From NCBI RefSeq assembly GCF_041022165.1, contig NZ_CP163302.1:2666001-2730000 (forward strand): a stretch of DNA of 64,000 bases, read 5' to 3'. A program made the position numbers and the translations under genes. This stretch comes from Sinomonas sp. P10A9 (lineage in GTDB: Bacteria > Actinomycetota > Actinomycetes > Actinomycetales > Micrococcaceae). Under the pieces are notes generated by a model. The model was not told the origin of the DNA. It made no database searches and worked only from the letters and a program-made list of their open reading frames with translations. Below are positions 8,352-20,279 of this stretch, in pieces (position 1 is the first letter of the stretch; each line of letters starts with the position of its first letter).

Positions 8352-9893
8352 TCATGATCTGACGAACCTTACAATCTCGTGACCCGTCCCGGTCCACCGA
8401 GCTGCCTCGACCCATCCCCGCGACCGCAGGATATTCTCTTCCTCCGGCTTGGAGACTGGATGGATGCTCCAGATCACAGATTGTTTCATGACTGCATCCA
8501 ATCGGCTCTCCAATGGGAACCTTTGATTGAAGATGAGACCCCATTCCTCCGCGCTGATTCCTCGAGTAATGTCCAGACGTCCTCTAAAGGGCACGGGATA
8601 GGCTGCGATGAACAAGTCTTCGCCAGCCTCGACGGCGAACGCCTCGCCCGGGCGCGAGTACTGCTGCATGATATCGGCAACGAACCTGAAATCGTCGTCT
8701 GGCGCTCGACCATACTGGGATCGCTGGCCGGCCAGAGATGCTAATCCAGGGATGACCAGCCCAAGCACCGCGATGGCGGCGACGAGACGCCGTGCGCCAC
8801 GGCCTCTCCGCCCCAACTCCTGAATGCCAAAGACGGCTAGGACAACAATGGCGGGCGCGGTGAACGTGACATATCTGGGCAAGTAGTAAGAACCGCCGAG
8901 CAACGCCGAAGCGATCAACAGCAAGACAATGGGCGCGAGGATGCACGCGATCGCGAGCCTAACGGGGTAGGTATTCGATCGCGTCACGATGGCCACCGCG
9001 GCGAGCGGCAGGATCACGAAGGCCATCACGAACATCGCTGGCATCTCGGCCCACGATGGCTGCGGGATGAGGCCCTGGCCAGTCCACATTGTCGCGTCAC
9101 CGAACCATTGTGCAAAGAGCACTTCGAGGGCGACGTTGCCATCAATGGGCGGAATCCAAGCGATCTGGAACTTCTGTCCGGAGGCCAGCACAGCGATCCA
9201 AGCGGCAACGATCATCGATGGCGCTGCTGCTAAAACGAGGGTTCGCCAGCGCCTGCGCAGTCGCTGGTCAAGGGGTACGACGGCCAACACGGCCACGACG
9301 AGCAGTACACAGTAGAAAGAAAGCGCGACTGCCACTGTCGAGGCAATCCCGAACACGAATGCGTAACTCCTGCGAAGCGTTTCCCGCAGCAGGTCGACAT
9401 AATACAACGCAGCGAGGACCGCGGTGATAGTCATTGCATAGGAGCGGGCGTCGGTTGCGGCGAACTCGAATCTTGGAAGTAGTGCAAGTATCAAACCCGC
9501 CGTCAATCCCGCTCGGGGGCCCGCCCACCGCCTCACGAGTATGACGACCAGCGCTATCGCCCCCGCGCCCCCCACAACGCTGGGCAGCCGAAGCGTGATC
9601 TCGTTGACCCCTGCGACGTCCGTCCAGCTCTTCACCAGCACGTAGTAGAAGCCGTGAACGAGGTCAACCTTGCCCAGCATGAAAAACAGCTCCGGCCATT
9701 CTCGACGAACGGCACTCGCTGTCGCCGCCTCGTCGGTCCACAGGCTTGGACGCCAGAAGCCAGGGATGAGCAGGGCAAGGGAAATCAATGTGGCAATCAG
9801 GGGAATCGCGGCGGGGTGTTGTCCTACTTGAGCTAGGTGATCGCCCGAGGCAACCGGGCTGCCCGATCGTCGGCCCACGTTAGTGTTCCGCAC
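8352..9893 (-). CDS. GT39/ArnT-like polyprenol-dependent membrane glycosyltransferase
   Basis: A protein of up to 513 residues with about 11-12 hydrophobic segments. It carries the GT-C fold signature of an acidic pair in the first extracytoplasmic loop, '[20 protein letters not shown]', and later '[20 protein letters not shown]'. Such enzymes use polyprenyl-phosphate sugars to glycosylate lipids, glycans or proteins outside the membrane; donor and acceptor cannot be read from sequence. The GTG start at 9893 overlaps the wzt stop by 14 bases; GTG at 9878, just past the stop, is also possible. It is the last gene of the tightly packed glf-glfT2-wzm-wzt operon. Confidence 0.85.
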   Translation of the reverse strand: MRNTNVGRRSGSPVASGDHLAQVGQHPAAIPLIATLISLALLIPGFWRPSLWTDEAATASAVRREWPELFFMLGKVDLVHGFYYVLVKSWTDVAGVNEITLRLPSVVGGAGAIALVVILVRRWAGPRAGLTAGLILALLPRFEFAATDARSYAMTITAVLAALYYVDLLRETLRRSYAFVFGIASTVAVALSFYCVLLVVAVLAVVPLDQRLRRRWRTLVLAAAPSMIVAAWIAVLASGQKFQIAWIPPIDGNVALEVLFAQWFGDATMWTGQGLIPQPSWAEMPAMFVMAFVILPLAAVAIVTRSNTYPVRLAIACILAPIVLLLIASALLGGSYYLPRYVTFTAPAIVVLAVFGIQELGRRGRGARRLVAAIAVLGLVIPGLASLAGQRSQYGRAPDDDFRFVADIMQQYSRPGEAFAVEAGEDLFIAAYPVPFRGRLDITRGISAEEWGLIFNQRFPLESRLDAVMKQSVIWSIHPVSKPEEENILRSRGWVEAARWTGTGHEIVRFVRS

Positions 9894-10647
9894 TGCTGCT
9901 GCGCCGCCGCAGCTCGGACACTACATTGTGGACTTCGCCGTCCATGACGACCCGTCCGTGCTCGAGCAGTATGCCGCGCTCGCAGATGGTTGAAACGAGA
10001 TCGAGGTCGTGGCTCACCACAAAGAGCGTCTTGCCCGCGCGGGCGAGTTCCTTGATTTTCGCAATGCACTTCCTCTGGAACGGCTCGTCGCCGACTGCGA
10101 GGATCTCATCAATGAGGAAGACCTCCGGGTCGGTGTGCACAGCGATACTGAACGCGAGGCGCAGATACATACCGGACGAGTAGAACTTGACCTCGGTGTC
10201 GATGAACTCCCCGATCTCAGAGAACTCGGCTATAGAGTCGAACTTCTCATCGATCTGCTGCTCGCTCATACCGAGGATGGCACCGTTGAGGTAGACGTTG
10301 TCGCGGCCGCTCAGGTCGTGATGGAAGCCCGCCCCTACCTCGATGAGTCCGGCCACGCGACCACGAGTGCGCACCGACCCGGAGTCAGGCTGGAGGACGC
10401 CGGAGATAAGCTTGAGAAGCGTCGACTTCCCGGAGCCGTTGAGCCCCACGAGCGCTACAGTCTCCCCCTCCTCGACTTGAAAAGATACACTCTTGAGCGC
10501 ATCGAACTTCTTGGAGATGTCTCCGCGCCGGCCGCGCACAACCCACATGAGTGCCTCTTTGAGCGATCGGGTGTGCCGGAGGACGAATTCCTTGCGGACG
10601 TCCTCGACCGTGATCGCCGTCTTCGTCGTCACTGCGTGCTCAGCCAT
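9880..10647 (-). CDS. wzt: Polysaccharide (galactan) ABC exporter ATP-binding protein
   Basis: This is a 255-residue ABC ATPase of the teichoic acid/O-antigen export class (TagH/RfbE/Wzt; M. tuberculosis Rv3781-like). Visible are Walker [10 protein letters not shown] near residue 64, the signature '[17 protein letters not shown]' near 155 and Walker [13 protein letters not shown]. It ends soon after the nucleotide-binding domain, so it lacks the C-terminal carbohydrate-binding domain of long Wzt proteins. The ATG directly follows the stop of the permease gene. With that permease it should flip lipid-linked galactan made by the glfT2 product across the membrane. Confidence 0.92.
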   Translation of the reverse strand: MAEHAVTTKTAITVEDVRKEFVLRHTRSLKEALMWVVRGRRGDISKKFDALKSVSFQVEEGETVALVGLNGSGKSTLLKLISGVLQPDSGSVRTRGRVAGLIEVGAGFHHDLSGRDNVYLNGAILGMSEQQIDEKFDSIAEFSEIGEFIDTEVKFYSSGMYLRLAFSIAVHTDPEVFLIDEILAVGDEPFQRKCIAKIKELARAGKTLFVVSHDLDLVSTICERGILLEHGRVVMDGEVHNVVSELRRRSSSAEH

Positions 10648-11534
10648 TCACAGCTCCTGCGCGAACCGAGTGGACAAGCGAGCGAACGTCGCCTGTCCGA
10701 TGAAGAGGACCAAGACCGTGACGGCCGCGGTGAGCGGAAGCCAGAGCGCGAACAGCCCCGGTACCTCGGCGGCGGCTGAGGCGGACAGCTGATCGCCGTC
10801 GAGGGTTGGGCGCCAGAAGGCCCAATGAAAGATTTCGACCCCCACTGTCATCGGGTTCAGCTGGTAGACATTGAACCAGGGCCCGAGGACATGCTGCACC
10901 TGGCTCCACAGGTATAGGACCGGTGAGGCCCACGTGACCATCATGATGAGCAGGTCAACAAGGTTCTCAGAGTCACGGAAGTAGACGTTGACGGCACCGA
11001 ACAGGAGACCGAGACCCACAGCGAGGACCGCAACCATCGCGAACGCGCCGACGAGCGCCAACACCGACCAGACCGTGGGAACCCAACCGAAGAACAGGCA
11101 GACAGCCAACAGGATGACCACCTGCGGCAGGAAGTGGACGGCAGAAACCCACACGCTCGCCACCGGGAACAGCTCGCGCGGCAGGTAGATCTTGCGGATA
11201 AGATCGCGGTTGCCCACGATAGAACGGGTCGCGTTGCCGAGGGCCTCAGTGAAGAAGTTGACGAGCACGATGCCCGCGAACAGGTAGATCGGATAGTTCG
11301 GGGTGGAACCCTGAACGTTGAGGAACAGCCCGAGCGCCACGTAGAAGACAATGAACTGCAGTCCCGGCTTCATATAGGACCACAGGATGCCCAACGCCGA
11401 TCCGCGGTAGCGGACCTTGATCTCCTTGCGCACCAAGAGCTTGAGCAGGAACCTGTTGGCGTAGACATCCCGCAGACCTCGACCGCGCCCCGGGTGGGAA
11501 AGCCCCTCCTCGGGCTGCTCAACGGACATCTCGG

Positions 11535-11538
<4 letters not shown>
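10648..11538 (-). CDS. wzm: Polysaccharide (galactan) ABC exporter permease
   Basis: This is an ABC-2 type permease (TagG/RfbD/Wzm class) of 296 residues with six hydrophobic segments. Its N-terminal block is 'FLLKLLVRKEIKVRYRGSAL' and it contains 'RELFPVASVWVSAVHFLPQV'. The frame is open further upstream, but ATG at 11538 is chosen because it overlaps the glfT2 stop in the common ATGA arrangement and homology begins just after it. Its stop abuts the ATPase start. Together they form a Wzm/Wzt exporter for undecaprenyl-linked galactan. Confidence 0.92.
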
Positions 11539-14993
<3,455 letters not shown>

Positions 14994-17900
14994 ATGGAAC
15001 TGCACTGCACGCTCATCTCGCCCGACCCCAGGTCAGCGCAGTCGGGGCTGCTGCGCCGGGAACTCGTCGTGGAGGCCGCTCGGGATACCCCCGGCGTCGC
15101 GGTCGCGCTGGCGCTCGCGAGCGATCTCGGGGCTGGCGGCTGCACCGTTGATGGCCTGCCGCTCGAGGTGCTCACCGTCGGCGAACCGCCCCTTCGCAAC
15201 GGCGCCGTGCTCGTGGCGGGCGGGACCGCGAATCCGCCGCACCCCCCTCACCCTCTGTCGCTCGTGGTCCACACGGGCCCCGCGGCTGGAACGATCATCC
15301 CGCTGGGCCGCGGCGCCGTCCGGATCGGACGCTCCCCCGCGGGGCATGGCCGCCGCGCGGCGCTCACCGACCCCGACCTCTCGCGCGAGCACGCCCAGCT
15401 CGAGGTGACCGATGCCGGCGTAGTACTCCGTGACCTCGGCAGCGCCAACGGCGTATGGATGGAAGGGCGAAGGATCGAGCGTGCCGAGGTGTCGACCGGC
15501 CAGGAGTTCCGTCTCGGCGCGAGCCTGTGCACGCTCGCGTTCACCAACGAGGCCCCGTTGCTCGACCCCGAGGCGGGCAGGAGCCCGCACGCGCCTCTGC
15601 GCGTCACCAGGCACACGCCGCCGTCCCGCCGTGTGGCAATGATCACGATGGCGGTCCTGCCGCTCGGCGTCGGCGTGACGATGGCGCTCGTCACCGGAAT
15701 GTGGCTCTTTCTCGCGTTCACGTCCGTCTCCGCGATCTCGATCCTCATTCCGCTCCTCGAGGGGCGCACGGCGCGGCGGGACTTCGAGCGCCGGCTCCGT
15801 TCCGCGGCCGACGACGACGCCGCCCGCCGGCGCCGCGCGTCACCGGACGCGGGGGTGCTGGCGCGAACCGTCGGCGTAGCGGCCACCCCCGCCCACGATG
15901 CCCATCGCACGGCCGAGCGTGATCCAGCCGAAGGGGTGCGCGCGGCGGCACTTACCTCGGGGATCGCCGTCGACGTGCTCCACGAGGTGTGGGTGCGTAT
16001 GGGAACGGCCGCCGCCTCGGCCAACATCAGCATCGAACCCGCGGCTTCGGGCGGGGTCAAGGTGGCCCCTCCGACGGTGAAGAACGCACCCTTCGTCGTG
16101 CCGCTGCGGGGCCGAATCGCCATCAACGGAGGCACGGCAGACGTCCAGGGGCTCCTGAATTCCCTTCTTCTCCAGCTGGCCATGCTCCCCGCCGCGGCAG
16201 GCCTGAAGGTCATCGTCCTCGGAGGCAGCGAGGAGACGCGGCTCGCCGCCCGCTTCCTGCCTCGCGTCCAGATCGACCCATCCACCGCCAGCCCAGAGTC
16301 CGTCGCGGTGTCCATTCCGCCGGGCACTCGGGTCGCACTCGTGATCCTGCCCGGAGCACAGGCAAGTGCATGGGTTCGCGCCGCCGACGACCGTGGCTGG
16401 CCCGTGGTGGGCGCGGCCGGACTCGTGGGGACGGCGCGCCCGACGGTCATCCGCCTCAGCGGCGCGGCCGCAACGCTCGCAGCGGAGGGAAACAGCACAG
16501 ACTTCGCCCCGGACCTCGTCCCTGCTCCGGCTTTCGATGCCGCGGCTCGGCGAGCCGGGGCCCAGCCAGCGGTCCGGGGGGAGGCGGGCGTTCCGAACTG
16601 CTGTGGTCTCGAGGAGTTCGTCGCGATGGATCCGTCCGGAGTGTCGGTCGCGTGGGCCAGGACGGCCTCTGAACGATCGCTGAACGTACCCCTCGGCCGC
16701 TCCGAGGAGGGGATCGTGACTCTCGACCTCGTGGCACAGGGACCCCACCTGCTTGTCGCCGGAACCACGGGCTCGGGCAAGTCCGAGCTCCTGCGCACCC
16801 TCATCGCAGGCGCAGCCGCCACCCACGCGCCGGACCGCCTCACGTTCCTCTTCGTGGACTTCAAGGGAGGCTCGGGCCTCGAACCGCTCGCGGGCCTCCC
16901 CCACTGCGTCGGCCTCGTCACAGATCTCGCCGCGGGCGGGATGGACCGGACTCTCGCATCGCTCCGCGCCGAGCTCAAGCGCCGAGAACTGCTCCTGGCG
17001 ACCGCCCGCGCGTCCGACCTCGACGACTACAGGCTGAACGGCGGTAGAGACCTGCCCCGCCTCGTCCTTGTCGTGGACGAATTCAGGATGCTCGTAGAGG
17101 AGGCCCCCGGGGCCCTCGCCGAGCTCATGCGGGTCGCCGCCGTAGGGCGATCCTTGGGCATGCACCTCGTCATGGCCACCCAGCGCCCACAGGGCGCACT
17201 CACGGCCGACATCCGGGCCAATGTCACCGCTAGCATCGCCCTGAGAATGCAGCACGACGCCGAGTCGTCGGACGTGATCGGAAGTCCCCTCGCGGCCCGG
17301 ATTCCCGTCGGCTTGCCCGGGCGCGCCTACCTCTCCGTGGGAGGCACCACGCCCATCCCCTTCCAGTCAGCATCACTCGGACTCGCCGCTGCGCGCACCT
17401 CGCACGACGGCGGCCCCCACCACCGCGTTCGGGTCGCCGACGCGCGTGTTTGGCTCCGAGAGCGCCGCGACCGCGGACCCTCCGAAGCAACGCCCTCACC
17501 GGCTGAATCGGCCGCGCCCCTGGTCAAAGCGGCCAGCGCGGCGTGGGCGTCCCGCGGCGGCGCCCCGGTCCTCGGACCGCTCGCCCCACCGCTGCCTGAC
17601 ACCTTGCCTCTGGACGAGGCGGGGATGTCCGCTGATCCAGTCCTCGCCGCGGGCGAGCCGTTGACACTGGGCGTCGTCGACCTTCCCCACGAGCAGCGCA
17701 CTGCGGCCCTCACATGGTCGCCCTCGGACCATGGGCATCTGGCGCTCGTCGGTCCCGGATCTGCTGGAACGGTCGGGGCACTTGCCGCGGTGGCCGCGCA
17801 GTTGGCCGGCGGCGGCCCGACGAGGCACCTATACGTCCTCGACGCGGACGGATCACTGGCCTTACTGCGGGACCACCCGCGAGCGGGGTCGTACGTGGGA

Positions 17901-19187
17901 ACGGGAGACCTGAAGCGCGCCGCGAGGGTCCTGACGAGGCTCGCTGAGGAATGCACGAACCGGCTCGCAGACGCCCACTCCGGGAAGGCGGTGACACCCC
18001 TGATCCTCCTCATCTCCGGCTGGGGCGCCTGGATCACGGCCCTCCGCCAGAGCCCCCAATCCGCTGCAGAGGAAGTGCTCAGTTCTCTCGTGCGAGACGG
18101 CGCACCAGCTCGCCTGTCCGTCGTGGCCGCAGGAGAACGAGAGCTCGTGTCTTCCCGGATCTTCGCCGGCATGCCCGCCAGGCTGTTCTTCCCGCTCGGC
18201 TCGACCGACGAGGCCCGCCTTTCGTGGCCAAGACTCCCCGCGATGCCAGCACTCAAGGGCCGCGCCGCGGCAGTGGGCACGATCGTCGACGGCGGCCCGC
18301 ACGCGGTCCAGTGCTACGACGCGTTCCCGATCCAGTGCATCCCCGCGTCATTCGCGTCGCCGAACCGACGTCGCCGGCTGCGCGAAGAGCGTCCGTTCCG
18401 GATCGATCCCCTCCCCGCAGGTGCTCCTGCAGCAGTGGTCGCGGCGCTCTCTGCAGGCGGTCACGACCGGCCGCATCGGCTCGCGGTGGGCCTCGCCGGA
18501 GATGAGGTCGAGCCGTTCGCCCTCCGCCTCGTGCCCGGTGAGGTCATCCTGGCGCTGGGCGCTAAAGAGTCGGGCAAGAGCGCGTTCCTCGCGGCGCTCC
18601 CCACCATGAATCCCGCCCTCAGCTTCTCTTCACCCGCGTCACACGAGCGGTTGGCGGAGTGGGAGAGTCTGCTTCAAAGGCTCGACGGCGCACCGGCACC
18701 GGACGCGCGTGCGGTACCCGTGGTGCTCGTCGACAACGCGGACCGACTCGACTCCGCAGAGAACCACCTGCTCTCGCGGCTGCTCGAGGCAGGCGCGGCC
18801 GTCGTCGCGACCGCGGGCTACAGCGCGAACCTCTATTCACGGTGCCCGCTCGCGCTGACCGTCCGGACCTCCGGGACCGGCGTCGCGATCACGCCCCGCA
18901 CCCCGAACGACGGCGACGTTTTCGGCGTCCGCCTCGACGTTCCGGGCCGCGTGCACCCGGGCCGCGCGGTCGCGGTCGTCGACGGTCAACAGATCGAAGT
19001 CCAGCTCGGCTGGCATGACTCTGACACCTGTGAACGGCCCGGCGACCGCTCTGCGCCTGACCATGTACCCGACGACGGCAATGCGCCCGACGACCAGCAC
19101 GAGCCCGACGCCCGACAACCGTGCGATCCCCAGTTCCAGCACCAGCGCCACGGGATACTGCGGGCCGGATGGGAAGAGCGCCCTTAA
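14994..19187 (+). CDS. FHA-FtsK/SpoIIIE ATPase, EccC/EssC-like
   Basis: A large protein (1397 aa). An FHA domain lies at about residues 95-185 with 'VRIGRSPAGHG', 'DPDLSREHAQLEV' and 'DLGSANGVWMEGRRI'. Two transmembrane helices follow near 215-255. A canonical FtsK/SpoIIIE domain shows Walker A GTTGSGKSELLRTL near 592, 'LFVDFKGGSGLEPLAGLPH' and Walker B LVLVVDEF near 692. Two further ATPase-like modules are degenerate: GPGSAGT near 918, and GAKESGKS near 1190, which keeps the Lys. This is the architecture of the type VII secretion motor EssC/EccC, although no WXG100 or other ecc genes are visible here. The last ~65 residues are hydrophilic and compositionally odd. A role in protein export or DNA handling is inferred. 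Confidence 0.88.
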   Translation: MELHCTLISPDPRSAQSGLLRRELVVEAARDTPGVAVALALASDLGAGGCTVDGLPLEVLTVGEPPLRNGAVLVAGGTANPPHPPHPLSLVVHTGPAAGTIIPLGRGAVRIGRSPAGHGRRAALTDPDLSREHAQLEVTDAGVVLRDLGSANGVWMEGRRIERAEVSTGQEFRLGASLCTLAFTNEAPLLDPEAGRSPHAPLRVTRHTPPSRRVAMITMAVLPLGVGVTMALVTGMWLFLAFTSVSAISILIPLLEGRTARRDFERRLRSAADDDAARRRRASPDAGVLARTVGVAATPAHDAHRTAERDPAEGVRAAALTSGIAVDVLHEVWVRMGTAAASANISIEPAASGGVKVAPPTVKNAPFVVPLRGRIAINGGTADVQGLLNSLLLQLAMLPAAAGLKVIVLGGSEETRLAARFLPRVQIDPSTASPESVAVSIPPGTRVALVILPGAQASAWVRAADDRGWPVVGAAGLVGTARPTVIRLSGAAATLAAEGNSTDFAPDLVPAPAFDAAARRAGAQPAVRGEAGVPNCCGLEEFVAMDPSGVSVAWARTASERSLNVPLGRSEEGIVTLDLVAQGPHLLVAGTTGSGKSELLRTLIAGAAATHAPDRLTFLFVDFKGGSGLEPLAGLPHCVGLVTDLAAGGMDRTLASLRAELKRRELLLATARASDLDDYRLNGGRDLPRLVLVVDEFRMLVEEAPGALAELMRVAAVGRSLGMHLVMATQRPQGALTADIRANVTASIALRMQHDAESSDVIGSPLAARIPVGLPGRAYLSVGGTTPIPFQSASLGLAAARTSHDGGPHHRVRVADARVWLRERRDRGPSEATPSPAESAAPLVKAASAAWASRGGAPVLGPLAPPLPDTLPLDEAGMSADPVLAAGEPLTLGVVDLPHEQRTAALTWSPSDHGHLALVGPGSAGTVGALAAVAAQLAGGGPTRHLYVLDADGSLALLRDHPRAGSYVGTGDLKRAARVLTRLAEECTNRLADAHSGKAVTPLILLISGWGAWITALRQSPQSAAEEVLSSLVRDGAPARLSVVAAGERELVSSRIFAGMPARLFFPLGSTDEARLSWPRLPAMPALKGRAAAVGTIVDGGPHAVQCYDAFPIQCIPASFASPNRRRRLREERPFRIDPLPAGAPAAVVAALSAGGHDRPHRLAVGLAGDEVEPFALRLVPGEVILALGAKESGKSAFLAALPTMNPALSFSSPASHERLAEWESLLQRLDGAPAPDARAVPVVLVDNADRLDSAENHLLSRLLEAGAAVVATAGYSANLYSRCPLALTVRTSGTGVAITPRTPNDGDVFGVRLDVPGRVHPGRAVAVVDGQQIEVQLGWHDSDTCERPGDRSAPDHVPDDGNAPDDQHEPDARQPCDPQFQHQRHGILRAGWEERP

Positions 19188-19198
19188 GACGGACCGAC

Positions 19199-19651
19199 TC
19201 AGGGAGCCGCGGGGCCTCCAGACTCCGAGCCTTCCGTCCCCCGCAAGCGCGCGCTCCCCTGAGTAAAGGCGACGACGCGACGATTGAAGAGGAGGAAGAT
19301 CGCGGCAACGGCCGGAACGAGGATCCCGAGGCCAAAAGTGACGACACCGCTCGTGAGCGTGGGAATGCCGATGGTCAACGCGAAAAGCTGCGCCACAAGC
19401 GCCACGGACCGCGGCCACCGGCGCCCCCGCCAGAGGAAGACGCCTGCCGATCCCAGCCACGCCCCGAAGGCAGCCAGCAGAACCAAGGTGAAGGCGGCAC
19501 CGCCCGGCGACGTCTCAGCCTGCCCGGCAATCAGCGAGACGGCGTAGAACACGGCAAAGCCTAGGAGCACTGCGGCTTCGAGGAGCACGATGGCCACGAG
19601 AACGATGAGCGTCCAGGGGCGGCGGGTGGCGGAATCTTCGGCGGTGGGCAC
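19199..19651 (-). CDS. small four-helix membrane protein, unknown function
   Basis: A 150-residue protein with four hydrophobic segments: 'TLIVLVAIVLLEAAVLLGFA', 'AAFTLVLLAAFGAWLGSAGV', 'SVALVAQLFALTIGIPTLTS' and 'GLGILVPAVAAIFLLFNRRV'. The termini are charged. This matches a widespread class of small actinobacterial integral membrane proteins without assigned function. It is convergent with the FtsK-like gene, 11 bases from its stop, and divergent from whiB1. No catalytic motif is visible. Confidence 0.75.
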   Translation of the reverse strand: MPTAEDSATRRPWTLIVLVAIVLLEAAVLLGFAVFYAVSLIAGQAETSPGGAAFTLVLLAAFGAWLGSAGVFLWRGRRWPRSVALVAQLFALTIGIPTLTSGVVTFGLGILVPAVAAIFLLFNRRVVAFTQGSARLRGTEGSESGGPAAP

Positions 19652-19820
19652 ATCCGCACGATACCCGAGTCACCCCGGTGAGCACCGACTGCGCGCCTCC
19701 GCCCGCCCGCTACACAAGCGTCCGCCAGTGTGACGCATCCCTCTCGTTTCAGGCCCGAATCCTGCCCACGACCCCTTGTTTACACACAGTTAACGTGACA
19801 ATCTTGATGAAGTTGATCGC

Positions 19821-19846
19821 GGGGCCCACCAAGGCCCCTTTGCTTT
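19821..19846 (+). terminator. leader hairpin with T-rich tail upstream of whiB1
   Basis: The stem ggggcc (19821-19826) pairs with ggcccc (19833-19838) around a 6-base loop and is followed by tttgcttt. It sits about 70 bases before the whiB1 ATG. It could be an attenuator in a long leader or an upstream terminator; the stem is short. Confidence 0.4.
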
Positions 19847-19855
19847 GGATGGACT

Positions 19856-19871
19856 CGTGAATGTTTTCACA
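19856..19871 (+). promoter_or_regulatory. CRP/FNR-type operator upstream of whiB1
   Basis: The palindrome GTGA-ATGTTT-TCAC (19857-19870), with a 3' A, fits the cAMP-receptor-protein consensus TGTGA-N6-TCACA except for the first outer base. It lies about 40 bases before the whiB1 start. In M. tuberculosis, whiB1 is known to be controlled by the CRP protein Rv3676, so a CRP/GlxR-type regulator is the natural candidate. Confidence 0.6.
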
Positions 19872-19909
19872 AGCGTTCCATCCTCCGAGAACGGAGTTGC
19901 TCTACCACC

Positions 19910-20158
19910 ATGGATTGGCGTGACCGCGCGGCCTGCCTCGATAAGGATCCCGAACTGTTCTTCCCCGTCGGGAACACCGGGCCGGCCCTCCTGCAGATCG
20001 AAGAGGCCAAGAGCGTATGCCGCCGCTGCCCTGTGGTCGACACGTGCCTCCAATGGGCCCTCGAGTCCGGCCAGGACGCCGGAGTGTGGGGCGGCATGAG
20101 CGAAGACGAGCGCCGCGCACTCAAGCGCCGCGCGGCCCGCGCCCGTCGCGCCTCCTGA
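19910..20158 (+). CDS. whiB1: WhiB-family iron-sulfur transcription factor (WhiB1-like)
   Basis: An 82-residue WhiB protein. Four cysteines that would hold a [4Fe-4S] cluster are at 9, 37, 40 and 46 (SVCRRCPVVDTC). The turn GVWGG is at 58-62, followed by the basic C-terminal DNA-binding tail KRRAARARR. WhiB1-type proteins bind the primary sigma factor and respond to nitric oxide. Its assignment to the whiB1 subgroup rests on length and on the conserved adjacency to the pdtaS-type kinase, as in M. tuberculosis. A CRP-type palindrome and a hairpin lie in the leader, and a strong hairpin follows the stop. Confidence 0.93.
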   Translation: MDWRDRAACLDKDPELFFPVGNTGPALLQIEEAKSVCRRCPVVDTCLQWALESGQDAGVWGGMSEDERRALKRRAARARRAS

Positions 20159-20182
20159 GCCTCTGAACGGCGCACCTGCGCA

Positions 20183-20229
20183 AACGCCTCCGCCCTGGAA
20201 CAGCCCAACTGTTCCGGGGCGGAGGCGTT
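20183..20229. terminator. bidirectional terminator hairpin between whiB1 and pdtaS
   Basis: Two 21-base arms (20183-20203 and 20209-20229) pair with a single G-U wobble around the loop cccaa, with A residues before and T residues after. It lies between two convergent genes and can serve both. Confidence 0.9.
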
Positions 20230-20279
20230 TCCGGCCCGGGGGCGGTGAGGTAGGCGGGTGACACACGCCGGTGAAGTCC

